From NCBI GenBank assembly GCA_965216425.1, contig CBDCFV010000007.1, forward strand, positions 1,178,001 to 1,242,000: DNA of 64,000 nucleotides. Direction: 5' to 3'. Source of the stretch: CBDCFV01 sp965216425 (GTDB taxonomy: Bacteria; Chloroflexota; Dehalococcoidia; Lucifugimonadales; UBA3495). The notes beneath the pieces were generated by a model that saw only the letters and a program-made list of their open reading frames with translations, did not search any database and was not told where the DNA came from. A program made the position numbers and the translations under genes. Positions 8,435-17,144 of this stretch are shown piece by piece; the first letter of the stretch is position 1, and each line of letters begins with the position of its first letter.

Positions 8435-10129
8435 GCCCCAATGAAGACGGACCCGCCCGCATCAGCGGAAGCGGCCGGCACGATAACCATAGCAGTCCTT
8501 GGGACGCGGACCGGGTCCGGCATTCCCAGATTCTGTACCGCCGGTTGCGCCGAGACCATTTACCAGATCGGCATCGCCGAAACACTGTTCATGTCGGATT
8601 GGAAGGATGACGTGACCGGCAGCGAAGTCGAAATTAAACCTCGCTTGGCGCTCAGTTGGGATTTTGACCCGGATAACGTGCCGCCAACCTACGTTGACTT
8701 CAAGATCAGGCAGGATGTCAAGTTTCAAAACGGCATGGACATGACTGCCGCCGACGTGGCTTGGAGCTTCAATGACGCCAACGGGCGCACCAACCCCGAC
8801 AGCACCCACGGGCAAGCGGGAGACTTTGCACCCCTGATTGACCGCATGGAAGTATTGGACGACGAGACCGTTCGTCTCCACTACTTCTCCTTCGACAGTC
8901 GGGGCATTCTCCACAGGTTCAGCACCTTCTGGCAGAGCGCCGGCATCTTCAGCAAACAACTGTTCGACGAGTATGTGTTAGAGATGGGCGAAGAACAGGC
9001 TGTGGAAAAGATGCGGGACACAGTGGTTGGGACGGGGCCTTACCAAGTCGTCGAATGGGAAAAGAACACTCGTATCGTCGTGGAAGCGGTTCCCGAGCAT
9101 TGGCGCGCCCCCGCCACAGTTCAAACCGTAAGGATTCTTGAGGTGCCGGAAACCGCCGGACGCGCGGCGGGCCTTGAAACCGGCGACTGGCAAATCGCGG
9201 GAGAGTTGGCTTCCAAGGATGTAGTCGCCCTGCGCGACAAGGGATACCAGATCCAGGACCGCACCGGGCTGATCCGGCTCTTCGCTTTATACTTCTCCGG
9301 TAATTACTGGGAGAAGGAGCATGTATTGACCAGCGAGGCGCTTGACCTGACTGGTCTGGAGACAGCGCTCGGATCTAACATACCTTGGGTCGGCAATCCG
9401 GATGATCCCGACTCCATGGAACGCGCCAGGAAGGTCCGGTGGGCTTTGGCCATGACCATTCCCCAGCAAGAGATTTACGACAACATCCTCCAGGGCATCG
9501 GCGAGCCAGTGGAGATTGGCTATATCTCCGTGAACAGCGCCGAATGGCAGGAAAAGTGGGAGGTCCCCTTCGACCCGGAGAAGGCCAAACAATACTTGGA
9601 GGAAGCGGGCTACCCCGATGGGTTCGAGATACCTGTATGGGTGGGACCCAGCGGAGCGGTGCCCGAATTCGGCAAGGCTATCGCCGGCTCTTGGCTGACA
9701 CATTTGAACGTTAAGATGAACTTGGAAAACGTTCAATACAGCAAGTTCAGGCCTGGTTTGGTCCAGCGCACAACCTCCACTCCCTGGATATCTACCGCTG
9801 ACGATGGACGGAACATTTTCCCATTCCACTTCGCTAAGGGGGCTCCAACCAGTTCCTTCACCAGGGGAGGGTTTGGCGCCGGGCTTGAGAACTTGTTCTC
9901 GGCTGACACGATGCTCAAGATGAGCCAGGAGAATGACCCGGAGAAGCGGGCCCCACTGGCGGAAGCTTATTTTGACTATATGCACGAGGAAATGTTGATG
10001 CCCGGCGTGGCCGGTGTCCCGTGGATTCAAGTGTACGATCCAAAGGTAATCTGCGGATGGAAGCCATGGCCCGGCGCCAACAGCAATCTCAGCGGGTTTG
10101 CCAGCGCCGAGTCCTTGGTGCTGTGCTAG
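8420..10129 (+). CDS. Extracellular solute-binding protein, family 5 (peptide/nickel type), body
   Basis: The 569-residue substrate-binding domain of an ABC importer, acting outside the membrane. Family 5 features are the early TTTIAVLG-like strand (TITIAVLGTR), YQIGIAETLF, KFQNGMDMTAADVAWSFNDA, VVGTGPYQVVEWEKNT, and the PFDPEKAKQYLEEAGYPDGFEI segment typical of DppA/OppA-like proteins. Residues 1-20 are a low-complexity linker. The signal peptide is encoded at 8229-8384 in another frame, so ATG 8420 is only the first in-frame ATG and unlikely to be the native start. Permeases and ATPases follow on the same strand. Peptides are the default ligand, but this family also binds other solutes. Confidence 0.92.
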   Translation: MEATAAPMKTDPPASAEAAGTITIAVLGTRTGSGIPRFCTAGCAETIYQIGIAETLFMSDWKDDVTGSEVEIKPRLALSWDFDPDNVPPTYVDFKIRQDVKFQNGMDMTAADVAWSFNDANGRTNPDSTHGQAGDFAPLIDRMEVLDDETVRLHYFSFDSRGILHRFSTFWQSAGIFSKQLFDEYVLEMGEEQAVEKMRDTVVGTGPYQVVEWEKNTRIVVEAVPEHWRAPATVQTVRILEVPETAGRAAGLETGDWQIAGELASKDVVALRDKGYQIQDRTGLIRLFALYFSGNYWEKEHVLTSEALDLTGLETALGSNIPWVGNPDDPDSMERARKVRWALAMTIPQQEIYDNILQGIGEPVEIGYISVNSAEWQEKWEVPFDPEKAKQYLEEAGYPDGFEIPVWVGPSGAVPEFGKAIAGSWLTHLNVKMNLENVQYSKFRPGLVQRTTSTPWISTADDGRNIFPFHFAKGAPTSSFTRGGFGAGLENLFSADTMLKMSQENDPEKRAPLAEAYFDYMHEEMLMPGVAGVPWIQVYDPKVICGWKPWPGANSNLSGFASAESLVLC

Positions 10130-10286
10130 AAGCCGTTTGGAAGGCCCCTGCTATGTTTGGGAGAAGGGGGGTCCTTCCTGCACTCTCCAACAGTGAGAAC
10201 AAACTCTCGGGGCATCCTCTTAGCGCTCAGGCCTAGGAGGATGTTCGGTACCGGAAAGGTCCAAGGGTAGGAACGAAGGGTGCTGA

Positions 10287-10330
10287 CTTGGACAGCCCAC
10301 CCCTTTAGGCTTGCGGACGGGCTGTCCAAG
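10287..10330 (+). other. Long hairpin between binding protein and permease genes
   Basis: A perfect 12-bp inverted repeat: CTTGGACAGCCC (10287-10298) and GGGCTGTCCAAG (10319-10330), with a 20-nt loop. No U-run follows, so it is more likely an mRNA-stabilising or partial-termination structure that raises binding-protein expression over the permeases, as is common in such operons (inference). The rest of the gap 10130-10439 shows nothing else. Confidence 0.6.
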
Positions 10331-10439
10331 CATTAATCTGCAATAGTACCTGTTTGTTGTCTGGAATCTATAGCGACGGAGCTTGGTAGCCAACCCACCG
10401 GCGGCGGCAGTTCATTCTTCAATTGGCCTGGAGGCCGCG

Positions 10440-11378
10440 TTGCAACAGTTCCTTCTGAGACGCTTCTTTTACACGCTCCTGGCGCTCATCGGCGCTACGG
10501 TGCTGGTATTTGCCCTCTCCAGGGTGATGGGGGACCCCAGACTGATTTACGCCCAAGAGGGCGGCTATGGTATTCCCGAAGCAACTTGGGAAAAGCTTGG
10601 CGAGGAGATGGGTCTGGATAAACCCGTGATATTCCAGTACGCCATCTGGTTAGGTAAAGCCGTTAGAGGAGATTTGGGGAACTCCCTCTTGGACCAGAGG
10701 CCGGTGTCTGAGATCATCGTCACCCGAGTCGGCGCTACATTTCGTTTGGCGGCAGTGGCATGGGCGTTCGCCACGATAGTGGGCGTTCCGCTGGGCGTGG
10801 TATCGGCGGTGAAGCGAGGAGGCGTATGGGATGCTATAGCCCGTGTGTTTGCCTTGCTGGGCCAGACGCTGCCTCCGTTTTGGATCGGTATCATGGGTAT
10901 ACTGATATTCGGCGTCAAGCTTGGGTGGGTGCCTGCGGCGTATCAGTACGACTCAGGGCTGAACCTGAGTAGCTACGTTTTGCCTGCATTGACACTGGGC
11001 TGGTTCGCCGCCGCCGGCTATATGAGGCTCACCCGTTCGGCAATGCTGGAAGTACTGGACATGGAATACATGAAACTGGCCCGGGCCAAGGGAGTAGGCG
11101 GGTCGGTACTGGTGTGGAAGCATGCGTTCAGGAATGCCATCATCGCCCCCCTTACGTTCTCTTCCCTGATCTTGGCTGGCTTTATCACCGGGACGGTGGT
11201 GGTGGAGACCGTGTTCGCTTGGCCGGGGTTGGGAAGGCTGGCCGTGGAAGCAACAGTAGACAATGATTTCGCACTAATGACCGGCTGTGTGCTGCTCTTT
11301 ACTCTGATGTATGTGGGGGTCAACTTCGTTACCGACGTAATATACGCCTACGTCGACCCTCGCATCCGCTACGCATAG
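10440..11378 (+). CDS. ABC importer permease, DppB/OppB type
   Basis: First inner-membrane permease of the importer. I choose TTG 10440 (reads LQQFLLRRFFYTLL) because GGAGG lies 5 bp upstream and the N-terminus then matches DppB proteins; a TTG at 10383 would add 19 non-family residues. About six membrane helices are visible, starting with TLLALIGATVLVF. The binding-protein-dependent transport signature (EAA loop) appears as MEYMKLARAKGVGGSVLVWKHAFRNA. It ends DPRIRYA, typical of the family. The second permease begins 7 bp downstream. Confidence 0.93.
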   Translation: MQQFLLRRFFYTLLALIGATVLVFALSRVMGDPRLIYAQEGGYGIPEATWEKLGEEMGLDKPVIFQYAIWLGKAVRGDLGNSLLDQRPVSEIIVTRVGATFRLAAVAWAFATIVGVPLGVVSAVKRGGVWDAIARVFALLGQTLPPFWIGIMGILIFGVKLGWVPAAYQYDSGLNLSSYVLPALTLGWFAAAGYMRLTRSAMLEVLDMEYMKLARAKGVGGSVLVWKHAFRNAIIAPLTFSSLILAGFITGTVVVETVFAWPGLGRLAVEATVDNDFALMTGCVLLFTLMYVGVNFVTDVIYAYVDPRIRYA

Positions 11379-11385
11379 GGGAATC

Positions 11386-12477
11386 ATGGCTGCCAACGCA
11401 GAGTTGTTTGTCTCACGCAAGACTTGGGTGTCTCAAGCCCAGGAAATGGTTTCCACCTTTCGACGTTGGCCCACGGTGTCCACCTTTGTCTTGGTGGCGC
11501 TGGTTATAATCGGGATATTGGGCCCGCCTATCAAGATCGGAGGATTGGAGTATCCTGGGTTTGCGCCTTATGGGTACGCCGAAGGTTCTTCGACAGACCG
11601 TAACATTCCCCCTTTCTGGTCCAGTGAAAAGACCACCCCAAAAACAGTGGTCCAAAGTGTAAACCAGTTTCGTGCAGAGGCCTCCTCTCAAGTTTCTTTA
11701 CGAAACGCCCGGATGATTGATCCGGACGCCCAACTGGGCGATCAAGTTGCGGTAGTGCTGCAAAAGGGTGGCACTTCGGCGCATTGGCTGGGCACCGATG
11801 AAGTCGGATGGGACATACTAAGCCGGCTGATCCACGCTGCCAGGGTTACCTTGTTCGTCGCGGCTATCTCCTTGTTGAGCGGCTTGATAGTGGGCACGGG
11901 TTTGGGGCTGATTGCGGGGTACGCCGACCAGATATCGCCCAGGTTTGGCCGTCATCTGGATGAGATCATCATGCGGCTGGTGGACATCTGGTTGGGGTTG
12001 CCCTTCCTGATTGTTGCGCTGGCCGTGGTTATCGTGCTGGGACAGAACTTCGCTGTCCTTTATGGCTTGCTGGCCCTGCTGGCTTGGACCCCGTTCGTAC
12101 GCAATGTTCGGGCTGAAGTGCTGACCCTGAAAGAGCGGGACTATGTGGCCTTGGCCAAGGTAGCGGGGGCCGGCACGTTTCGTATTCTGACAACCCACAT
12201 ACTTCCGGGCGTGACCAACACGGTGATCGTCATCGCTACTTTGCGGGTAGGACAACTGATCCTAGCCGAGGCTATACTTAGCTTCCTCGGAGCGGGAGTG
12301 CCTCCCCCGAAGCCATCTTGGGGAGCGATGATAGCGGACGGTAGGACCTATTTGGCCGACGCATGGTGGATCGCTTTTTTCCCCGGCGTGTGCATATTCC
12401 TGGTGGTGATGGCGCTCAACTTCCTGGGAGACTGGGCCCGTGACCGTTTCGACCCCAGGCTGAGGCAATTGGAGTGA
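11386..12477 (+). CDS. ABC importer permease, DppC/OppC type
   Basis: Second permease, 363 residues. The first helix is at about 31-50 (VSTFVLVALVIIGILG). A long loop of about 80 residues then precedes the core helices, and it ends in HWLGTDEVGWDILSRLIHAARVTL, the hallmark of DppC. The EAA-type loop is LKERDYVALAKVAGAGTFRI, and GDWARDRFDPRLRQ is the normal C-terminus. The periplasmic loop is longer than in enteric DppC. It is followed after 43 bp by the first ATPase. Confidence 0.93.
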   Translation: MAANAELFVSRKTWVSQAQEMVSTFRRWPTVSTFVLVALVIIGILGPPIKIGGLEYPGFAPYGYAEGSSTDRNIPPFWSSEKTTPKTVVQSVNQFRAEASSQVSLRNARMIDPDAQLGDQVAVVLQKGGTSAHWLGTDEVGWDILSRLIHAARVTLFVAAISLLSGLIVGTGLGLIAGYADQISPRFGRHLDEIIMRLVDIWLGLPFLIVALAVVIVLGQNFAVLYGLLALLAWTPFVRNVRAEVLTLKERDYVALAKVAGAGTFRILTTHILPGVTNTVIVIATLRVGQLILAEAILSFLGAGVPPPKPSWGAMIADGRTYLADAWWIAFFPGVCIFLVVMALNFLGDWARDRFDPRLRQLE

Positions 12478-12520
12478 AGATGCCACGGTTTCAATATTCC
12501 ATAGGCAGGTTCGGAACATC

Positions 12521-13507
12521 GTGACGACAATCGACAAGACCTCCAACGTAGTATTGGACGTAAAAGACCTGCGGACCTATTTCCGCACTAGATGGGGTAC
12601 CGTCAAAGCGGTTGACGGGGTGAGCTTCAACCTGCGGCAGGGGGAGACCCTCGGACTCGTGGGAGAATCGGGCTGCGGTAAATCGGTGACTATGCTTTCG
12701 CTGATGCGGCTCATTCCCTCTCCTCCAGGGCGAATAGTGGATGGCAGTGTGACGCTTGACGGGCAAGACCTGATCGGCTTGTCGGAAGACGAGATGACCA
12801 GGGTCCGGGGAAGCAAGATAGCCCTCATTATCCAGGACCCTATGTCCTCCTTGAACCCGGTGTTCAGCATCGGCAGCCAAGTGACCGAGGCCATCAGGAT
12901 TCATCAGGATATTCCTAAGAAGGCCTTGATGGAGAGGGCGCTGGATGTGCTGCGGAAGGTAAACATACCCGCTGCGGAGACCAGGATCCGGGACTACCCC
13001 CACCAGATGAGCGGCGGTATGCGCCAAAGGGTGGTTGGAGCCATCGGTATTTCCTGCCAGCCCATGGTGCTGATTGCCGACGAGCCGACAACGTCCTTGG
13101 ACGTGACCATCCAAGCCCAGTACCTTAATCTGTTGAAGGATCTGCAACGGCAGTCAGACCTGTCGCTCATATTCATCACCCACGACTTCGGCATCGTCGC
13201 CAAGATGTGTGACCGGGTTGCGGTGATGTATGCCGGCAAAATCGTGGAGATGGGCAGCGTGAGGGACATTTTCAACAACCCCTCTCACCCCTATACCGAA
13301 GCTCTCCTGGCCTCGGTGCCCACGATGGAAGAGGACGTGGACCGCCTTTACGCCATCGAAGGACAACCGCCCACCCTTCACGATCTTCCTGTTGGTTGTT
13401 CGTTTGCTGACCGTTGCGCTTACGCGATGGACCGCTGCCGTCGGGAATACCCGCCGGAATTCCCCGTAAACGATGGGCATTACTCTGCGTGTTGGAAATT
13501 AGCATGA
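12521..13507 (+). CDS. ABC importer ATP-binding protein, DppD/OppD type
   Basis: Cytoplasmic ATPase of 328 residues, starting at GTG (VTTIDKTSNVVLDVKDL). Walker A is GESGCGKS, the ABC signature is MSGGMRQR, Walker B is VLIADEPTTSLD and the H-loop is FITHDFG. The C-terminal oligopeptide-transporter extension is present (CSFADRCAYAMDRCRREYP), with the cysteine pattern usual for DppD. Its TGA overlaps the ATG of the next ATPase by 4 bases, so the two are translationally coupled. Confidence 0.95.
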   Translation: MTTIDKTSNVVLDVKDLRTYFRTRWGTVKAVDGVSFNLRQGETLGLVGESGCGKSVTMLSLMRLIPSPPGRIVDGSVTLDGQDLIGLSEDEMTRVRGSKIALIIQDPMSSLNPVFSIGSQVTEAIRIHQDIPKKALMERALDVLRKVNIPAAETRIRDYPHQMSGGMRQRVVGAIGISCQPMVLIADEPTTSLDVTIQAQYLNLLKDLQRQSDLSLIFITHDFGIVAKMCDRVAVMYAGKIVEMGSVRDIFNNPSHPYTEALLASVPTMEEDVDRLYAIEGQPPTLHDLPVGCSFADRCAYAMDRCRREYPPEFPVNDGHYSACWKLA

Positions 13508-14508
13508 CTACGCCTACAGTTCAAGGCAACGAAGTCCAACCCGGTCAAGTTCTGCTGGAAGCGCGAGACCTGAAAAAGCACTTCCCTGTTACCAGGGGCA
13601 TAGTGCTTTCCCGGGTTACGGGATGGATTAAGGCAGTGGATGGCGTTTCCTTCCAACTCCGGGCGGGCGAGACTCTGGGCATCGTGGGCGAGTCGGGTTG
13701 CGGCAAGACCACAACCGCCAAGATGGTCCTTATGCTGGAGGATCCCACGGATGGCAACATCCTGTTTCATGGGGAGGATGTCCATAAGGCCAGTGAGGTC
13801 GAGAGGCGAGAGTACCGGAGCTCGGTGCAAGCGGTGTTCCAGGACCCGTGGAGTTCCCTTAACCCGCGGATGCGGGTAAAGGACTTGATCGCGGAGCCGC
13901 TGGTCATCAGCGGCCAGTTATCCAGGAGGGAAATCCGTGACCGGGTAATGGGGTTATTGGACAACGTCGGATTAAGTCCCTACCACGCCGAGCTTTACCC
14001 TCACGAATTCAGCGGCGGGCAACGGCAACGGCTGGCAATCGCCAGGGCCCTGTCTTTGAATCCCAAGATTATCGTGCTTGACGAACCGGTGTCGGCTCTG
14101 GATGTCTCCATCAGAGCCCAGATTATGAACCTGCTCAAGGACCTGCAGAAGGAATATGGCATCAGCTATTTGTTGATCGCCCACCACTTGGCGACGGTGC
14201 GGTACATGTGTAACTGGGTGGCCGTGATGTACTTGGGGCAGATAGTGGAGTTAGCGGAGGTCCGGGAGCTCTTCAGAAACCCGCTGCATCCCTACACCAA
14301 GGCTTTGATGTCCGCGGCGCTGCCCTCTCACCCCGACATACAGCAAGAGGAGATGGTTTTGGCGGGTGAGGTGCCTTCGCCATTAAATCCGCCCGACGGG
14401 TGCCACTTCCATCCCCGCTGTCCCTTTGTAATGGACCACTGCGCTACCGAGATACCCCTGGTCAAAGAGGTCACCCCGAACCATTTCGTGTCTTGCCACC
14501 TGTATTAG
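13504..14508 (+). CDS. ABC importer ATP-binding protein, DppF/OppF type
   Basis: Second ATPase, 334 residues from ATG 13504, which overlaps the previous stop as ATGA. An earlier in-frame ATG at 13414 lies deep in the previous gene and is rejected. Walker A is GESGCGKT, the signature FSGGQRQR, Walker B IIVLDEPVSALD and the H-loop LIAHHLA. The C-terminal Cys-rich extension GCHFHPRCPFVMDHC is typical. It completes a five-gene importer (8229-14508). The 226 bp that follow contain no gene. Confidence 0.95.
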   Translation: MTTPTVQGNEVQPGQVLLEARDLKKHFPVTRGIVLSRVTGWIKAVDGVSFQLRAGETLGIVGESGCGKTTTAKMVLMLEDPTDGNILFHGEDVHKASEVERREYRSSVQAVFQDPWSSLNPRMRVKDLIAEPLVISGQLSRREIRDRVMGLLDNVGLSPYHAELYPHEFSGGQRQRLAIARALSLNPKIIVLDEPVSALDVSIRAQIMNLLKDLQKEYGISYLLIAHHLATVRYMCNWVAVMYLGQIVELAEVRELFRNPLHPYTKALMSAALPSHPDIQQEEMVLAGEVPSPLNPPDGCHFHPRCPFVMDHCATEIPLVKEVTPNHFVSCHLY

Positions 14509-14734
14509 TTTAACTTGGTCCTTACCGGCCCTTGGCAGCGGATGACTCTGGCGTCCGGTAGGCCATTTCCAGCTTTCTTCCAGCGCCAAACTCCTTTGAT
14601 TCCTCATATACTCTCGCGTGATAACTCCGGAGTCCCCTCTGGTGGTCTCAGAATGGCCGGTGTTGGCATCAAGTTGGGACGGCCAGAGTACCACGTCGTA
14701 GTTTGCGCTGTTGGAGGGAGGTAGTCTGCCCGAA

Positions 14735-15586
14735 ATGAGATCGCCTATGAACGCAGTAGAAAGGTTCGCCGCCTATATTGACGGCGCGGAAGAACAGGAG
14801 CGCCGTGTGTTCGGCCCCCTGCCCCAAGGAGACATCTGGACCGGGCGGTTGGCCCGCTTGTTTCGTTTCGACCCCCACCGTCAATTGACTCCCAACCTGG
14901 AGGCCGTGGCGGGATATTTACGGCCCGAAGACGTACTGGTTGAAGTGGGCGGCGGCGCGGGCCGTGTTGGCCTGCCGATGGCCTTGCGTTGCCGCGAGTT
15001 GATCAACGTTGACCGATCTCAGGGAATGGGCGCTGAGTTCATCGGGTCCGCGTCCGAAGCTGGCATAGCCAACGCCAGGCTTGTCCAATCCGACTGGCTG
15101 GACGTTGAGGGTATCGAGGGAGACGTGGTCTTCACCGCCGACGTGACCTACTTCGTCCGTGACATCGTCCAATTCGTTAGGAAAATGGAGGCGGCAACGC
15201 GGCGCAGGGTAATCATAGCCATTTGGAGCATACCGCCTCCCCACCGGGACGGGCGCATCTTCCGGTTGGTCTACGGCGAGGACCAAGCCCGGGTGTCCGG
15301 CCATGCTGACCTGCTGGCAGTCTTGTGGGAGATGGGTATCCTGCCCGACGTCCGTGTCCTGCCGGAGCCGCCATGGTGGGAAGTGGACCTGCCACGCACT
15401 AAGGAAGCGGCGGTGCAAATGGCCCTTCAAAGCTCCTGGCTGCACGAGTCCGACCACCTCCGCGCTGGCGGAGTCATCAGCACGTACCTCGACGAACTGT
15501 TCCGGCCAACCCCCAACGGCTACCTTCCCCTTTGGCGGGAGCCAATGAAAGAAATGCTGATAACCTGGGAAACGAATCAAGGGTAG
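14735..15586 (+). CDS. Class I SAM-dependent methyltransferase-like protein
   Basis: A protein of about 283 residues with the Rossmann methyltransferase motif I VLVEVGGGAGRVGLPMA, an acidic end of strand 2 (INVDRSQ), and a WLDVEGIEGDVVFTADVTYFV post-motif. The substrate is unknown. The start is ambiguous: ATG 14735 (chosen) has GGAGGGAGG 13 bp upstream, ATG 14747 is 12 bases later, and TTG 14711 overlaps the ribosome site. It stands between the importer and a solitary nuclease gene on the same strand, with no clear functional link. The C-terminal half (HESDHLRAGG onward) is outside the core fold. Confidence 0.75.
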   Translation: MRSPMNAVERFAAYIDGAEEQERRVFGPLPQGDIWTGRLARLFRFDPHRQLTPNLEAVAGYLRPEDVLVEVGGGAGRVGLPMALRCRELINVDRSQGMGAEFIGSASEAGIANARLVQSDWLDVEGIEGDVVFTADVTYFVRDIVQFVRKMEAATRRRVIIAIWSIPPPHRDGRIFRLVYGEDQARVSGHADLLAVLWEMGILPDVRVLPEPPWWEVDLPRTKEAAVQMALQSSWLHESDHLRAGGVISTYLDELFRPTPNGYLPLWREPMKEMLITWETNQG

Positions 15587-15598
15587 GAGGTTCTAAAT

Positions 15599-16195
15599 AT
15601 GCCACGGAAGGCTAAGTACGTTTTGGACATTGAGAAGGCGATTGACACTATTTGTGACCGAATGAAGCGTTACAGAGATTATTTCCACTTCGAAGAGCAA
15701 ACTCGTTACGCACTTGTTGACCCGATGCTCCGCGTCTTAGGTTGGGACGTGAGCGATCCGGACCAAGTAAAAGTGGAATTCCGGCCCAGTACGAAATCCG
15801 AGGACACACGCAAAGCAGATTACGTTCTATTCCCACCAAATTTGGATACTCCCTTGGTAATCATAGAGGCCAAGAAAATCGGGTCGAACGATATAGCCTA
15901 CTACCTCGGAGAGGTTGAAGACCCACCTGACACCAAACAAGGCGACTGGGTGGAGTGGGATATTGATGACATTGACCAATTGGAGCGTTACTGCGCGAGC
16001 CTTTCCGTTGGTTACGGAGTCCTAACTAACGGGGACTTTTGGGATATATACGATTTAAGCAAGGAAGGCAGTTTCAAGGAAAAACGAAAAAAGTACTTCC
16101 CCGTCGCCAATACCGATTTAGACGACAGCGTCGAGGCACTCAAACTACTCCACCGTCGCAACGTTGTCAAAAAATTCAAAGAGTCCAAGTCCTGA
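15599..16195 (+). CDS. Solitary HsdR N-terminal-like PD-(D/E)XK protein
   Basis: A 198-residue protein resembling the N-terminal nuclease domain of type I restriction HsdR subunits. It shows YFHFEEQTRYALVDPMLRVLGWD, then KADYVLFPP and PLVIIEAKK, i.e. the D...ExK catalytic pattern, followed by QLERYCASLSVGYGVLTNGDFWDIYDL, which is common to HsdR-N/DUF4268 domains. No helicase, HsdM or HsdS gene is nearby, so it is a stand-alone domain. The start has AGGAGG 8 bp upstream. The 3' end runs straight into repeat copy A. AT content is higher than in its neighbours, which hints at horizontal acquisition (inference). Confidence 0.75.
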   Translation: MPRKAKYVLDIEKAIDTICDRMKRYRDYFHFEEQTRYALVDPMLRVLGWDVSDPDQVKVEFRPSTKSEDTRKADYVLFPPNLDTPLVIIEAKKIGSNDIAYYLGEVEDPPDTKQGDWVEWDIDDIDQLERYCASLSVGYGVLTNGDFWDIYDLSKEGSFKEKRKKYFPVANTDLDDSVEALKLLHRRNVVKKFKESKS

Positions 16196-16204
16196 ATCTC
16201 AACA

Positions 16205-16920
16205 CGCATTCTCTGGTTGGACGCAGGCCAGGATGAATCCGGCTTGTACCGGGCCCATCTCCTACTGACACTTCCCGCTTGCCATCTCGTATAGCACCTT
16301 TGTACCATATTACTTGTCATGTTCAACGTCCCATTGGACGTGGACAAATCCAAAAAATCACTGAGGCAACAAGGTGATTGATGACTGGAAAGCCCTCTGG
16401 AAACAAATTGTCTGGCTCCAACCGGGACCTCGAAGTCCATTCCCACTCCGCTGCCCTCCCCGAATGTCCTGAAATGTCCGCAAATGTCCGCGATTCTGAA
16501 TTTCCCGGCCTCACCCTCCGGCAAATAGACCATCCGCGGAGTTGCCCATCATGCAAAGTGAAATAAACGCCCTCTGGGCTCGCGTCCGCGCCCTTCAACG
16601 AAAATTGGCCCGCGAACTTGCCGCCTACCGGCTTGACCTCCTGAGCCGGGACCTTTGCCACCGTTGGTTCGTCGCCCAATCCGGTCACAAGCCTTTGCCC
16701 GAAATCCAGCCCTTCATCAGCCGGGTAATCGACGCTGGCTACCGGCTCCTCCCGTTGGGCGCGGCCAACAATTACCTCCTGGATTGTCATCGCAAAGGTG
16801 TCTGCCCCGAACCCGAAAAGCTGCTCAACGCCATCCTCCCCTCGGTTGGGAAATACCTCAGTTCCGGGCCCATTGGCCTGCGGAAAGGCATGGCTTGCCC
16901 CAAGTGACTATCTGAAAACT
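16205..16920 (+). repeat. 0.7-kb dispersed repeat, copy A
   Basis: This block reappears in the same orientation at about 44255-44960. It has about 340 bp of non-coding sequence and then a small gene. Shared landmarks are ACCATATTACTTGTC, CACTGAGGCAAC, ACCGGGACCTCGAAGTCC, the triple ATGTCC array at about 16467-16492 and CAAATAGACCATCCG just before the gene. The non-coding flank is conserved as well as the gene, so the whole unit was copied. The edges are approximate. No transposase or terminal inverted repeat was found. Confidence 0.8.
16551..16907 (+). CDS. Small basic protein of unknown function, repeat-borne (copy A)
   Basis: An 118-residue protein starting MQSEINALWARVRALQRKLA. ATG 16551 is chosen because the other copy (44601) starts at the same place; a TTG at 16542 is also in frame. 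The N-terminal 35 residues form a basic amphipathic helix or short coiled coil. A segment with the family-like string LSRDLCHRWFV and then VIDAGYRLLPLGAANNYL follows. No known domain is recognised. The two copies keep the same reading frame through about 75 codons, with mostly conservative changes, which argues that it is translated. Confidence 0.6.
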   Translation: MQSEINALWARVRALQRKLARELAAYRLDLLSRDLCHRWFVAQSGHKPLPEIQPFISRVIDAGYRLLPLGAANNYLLDCHRKGVCPEPEKLLNAILPSVGKYLSSGPIGLRKGMACPK

Positions 16921-17144
16921 TGGCGGGCTATCCGAGCCGTCATTCCGGCGAAGAGCCTGCCTCGCGGATGCGAGGGAACGGGTAACGTGCCCATAGCGAA
17001 ACCCAACGCTTGCCCCGCAATTGACCGCCGTAGGGAGCCTATCTATAATGCGAGTGCCACTTCGATTAACATAAGGTCGGTCTTGGGCTGCCGCCAATGG
17101 CAGTCATGTCGCCGCTTACTCATACTAATGGGAGGGGAAATTCA

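Noticed and set aside
16012..16533. Minus-strand frame at copy A, similar to one at 44187-44582
   Set aside because: The two share only patches (SNMVQRCY, MVYLPEG) because the DNA is repeated; the frame shifts between them, unlike the plus-strand small gene.
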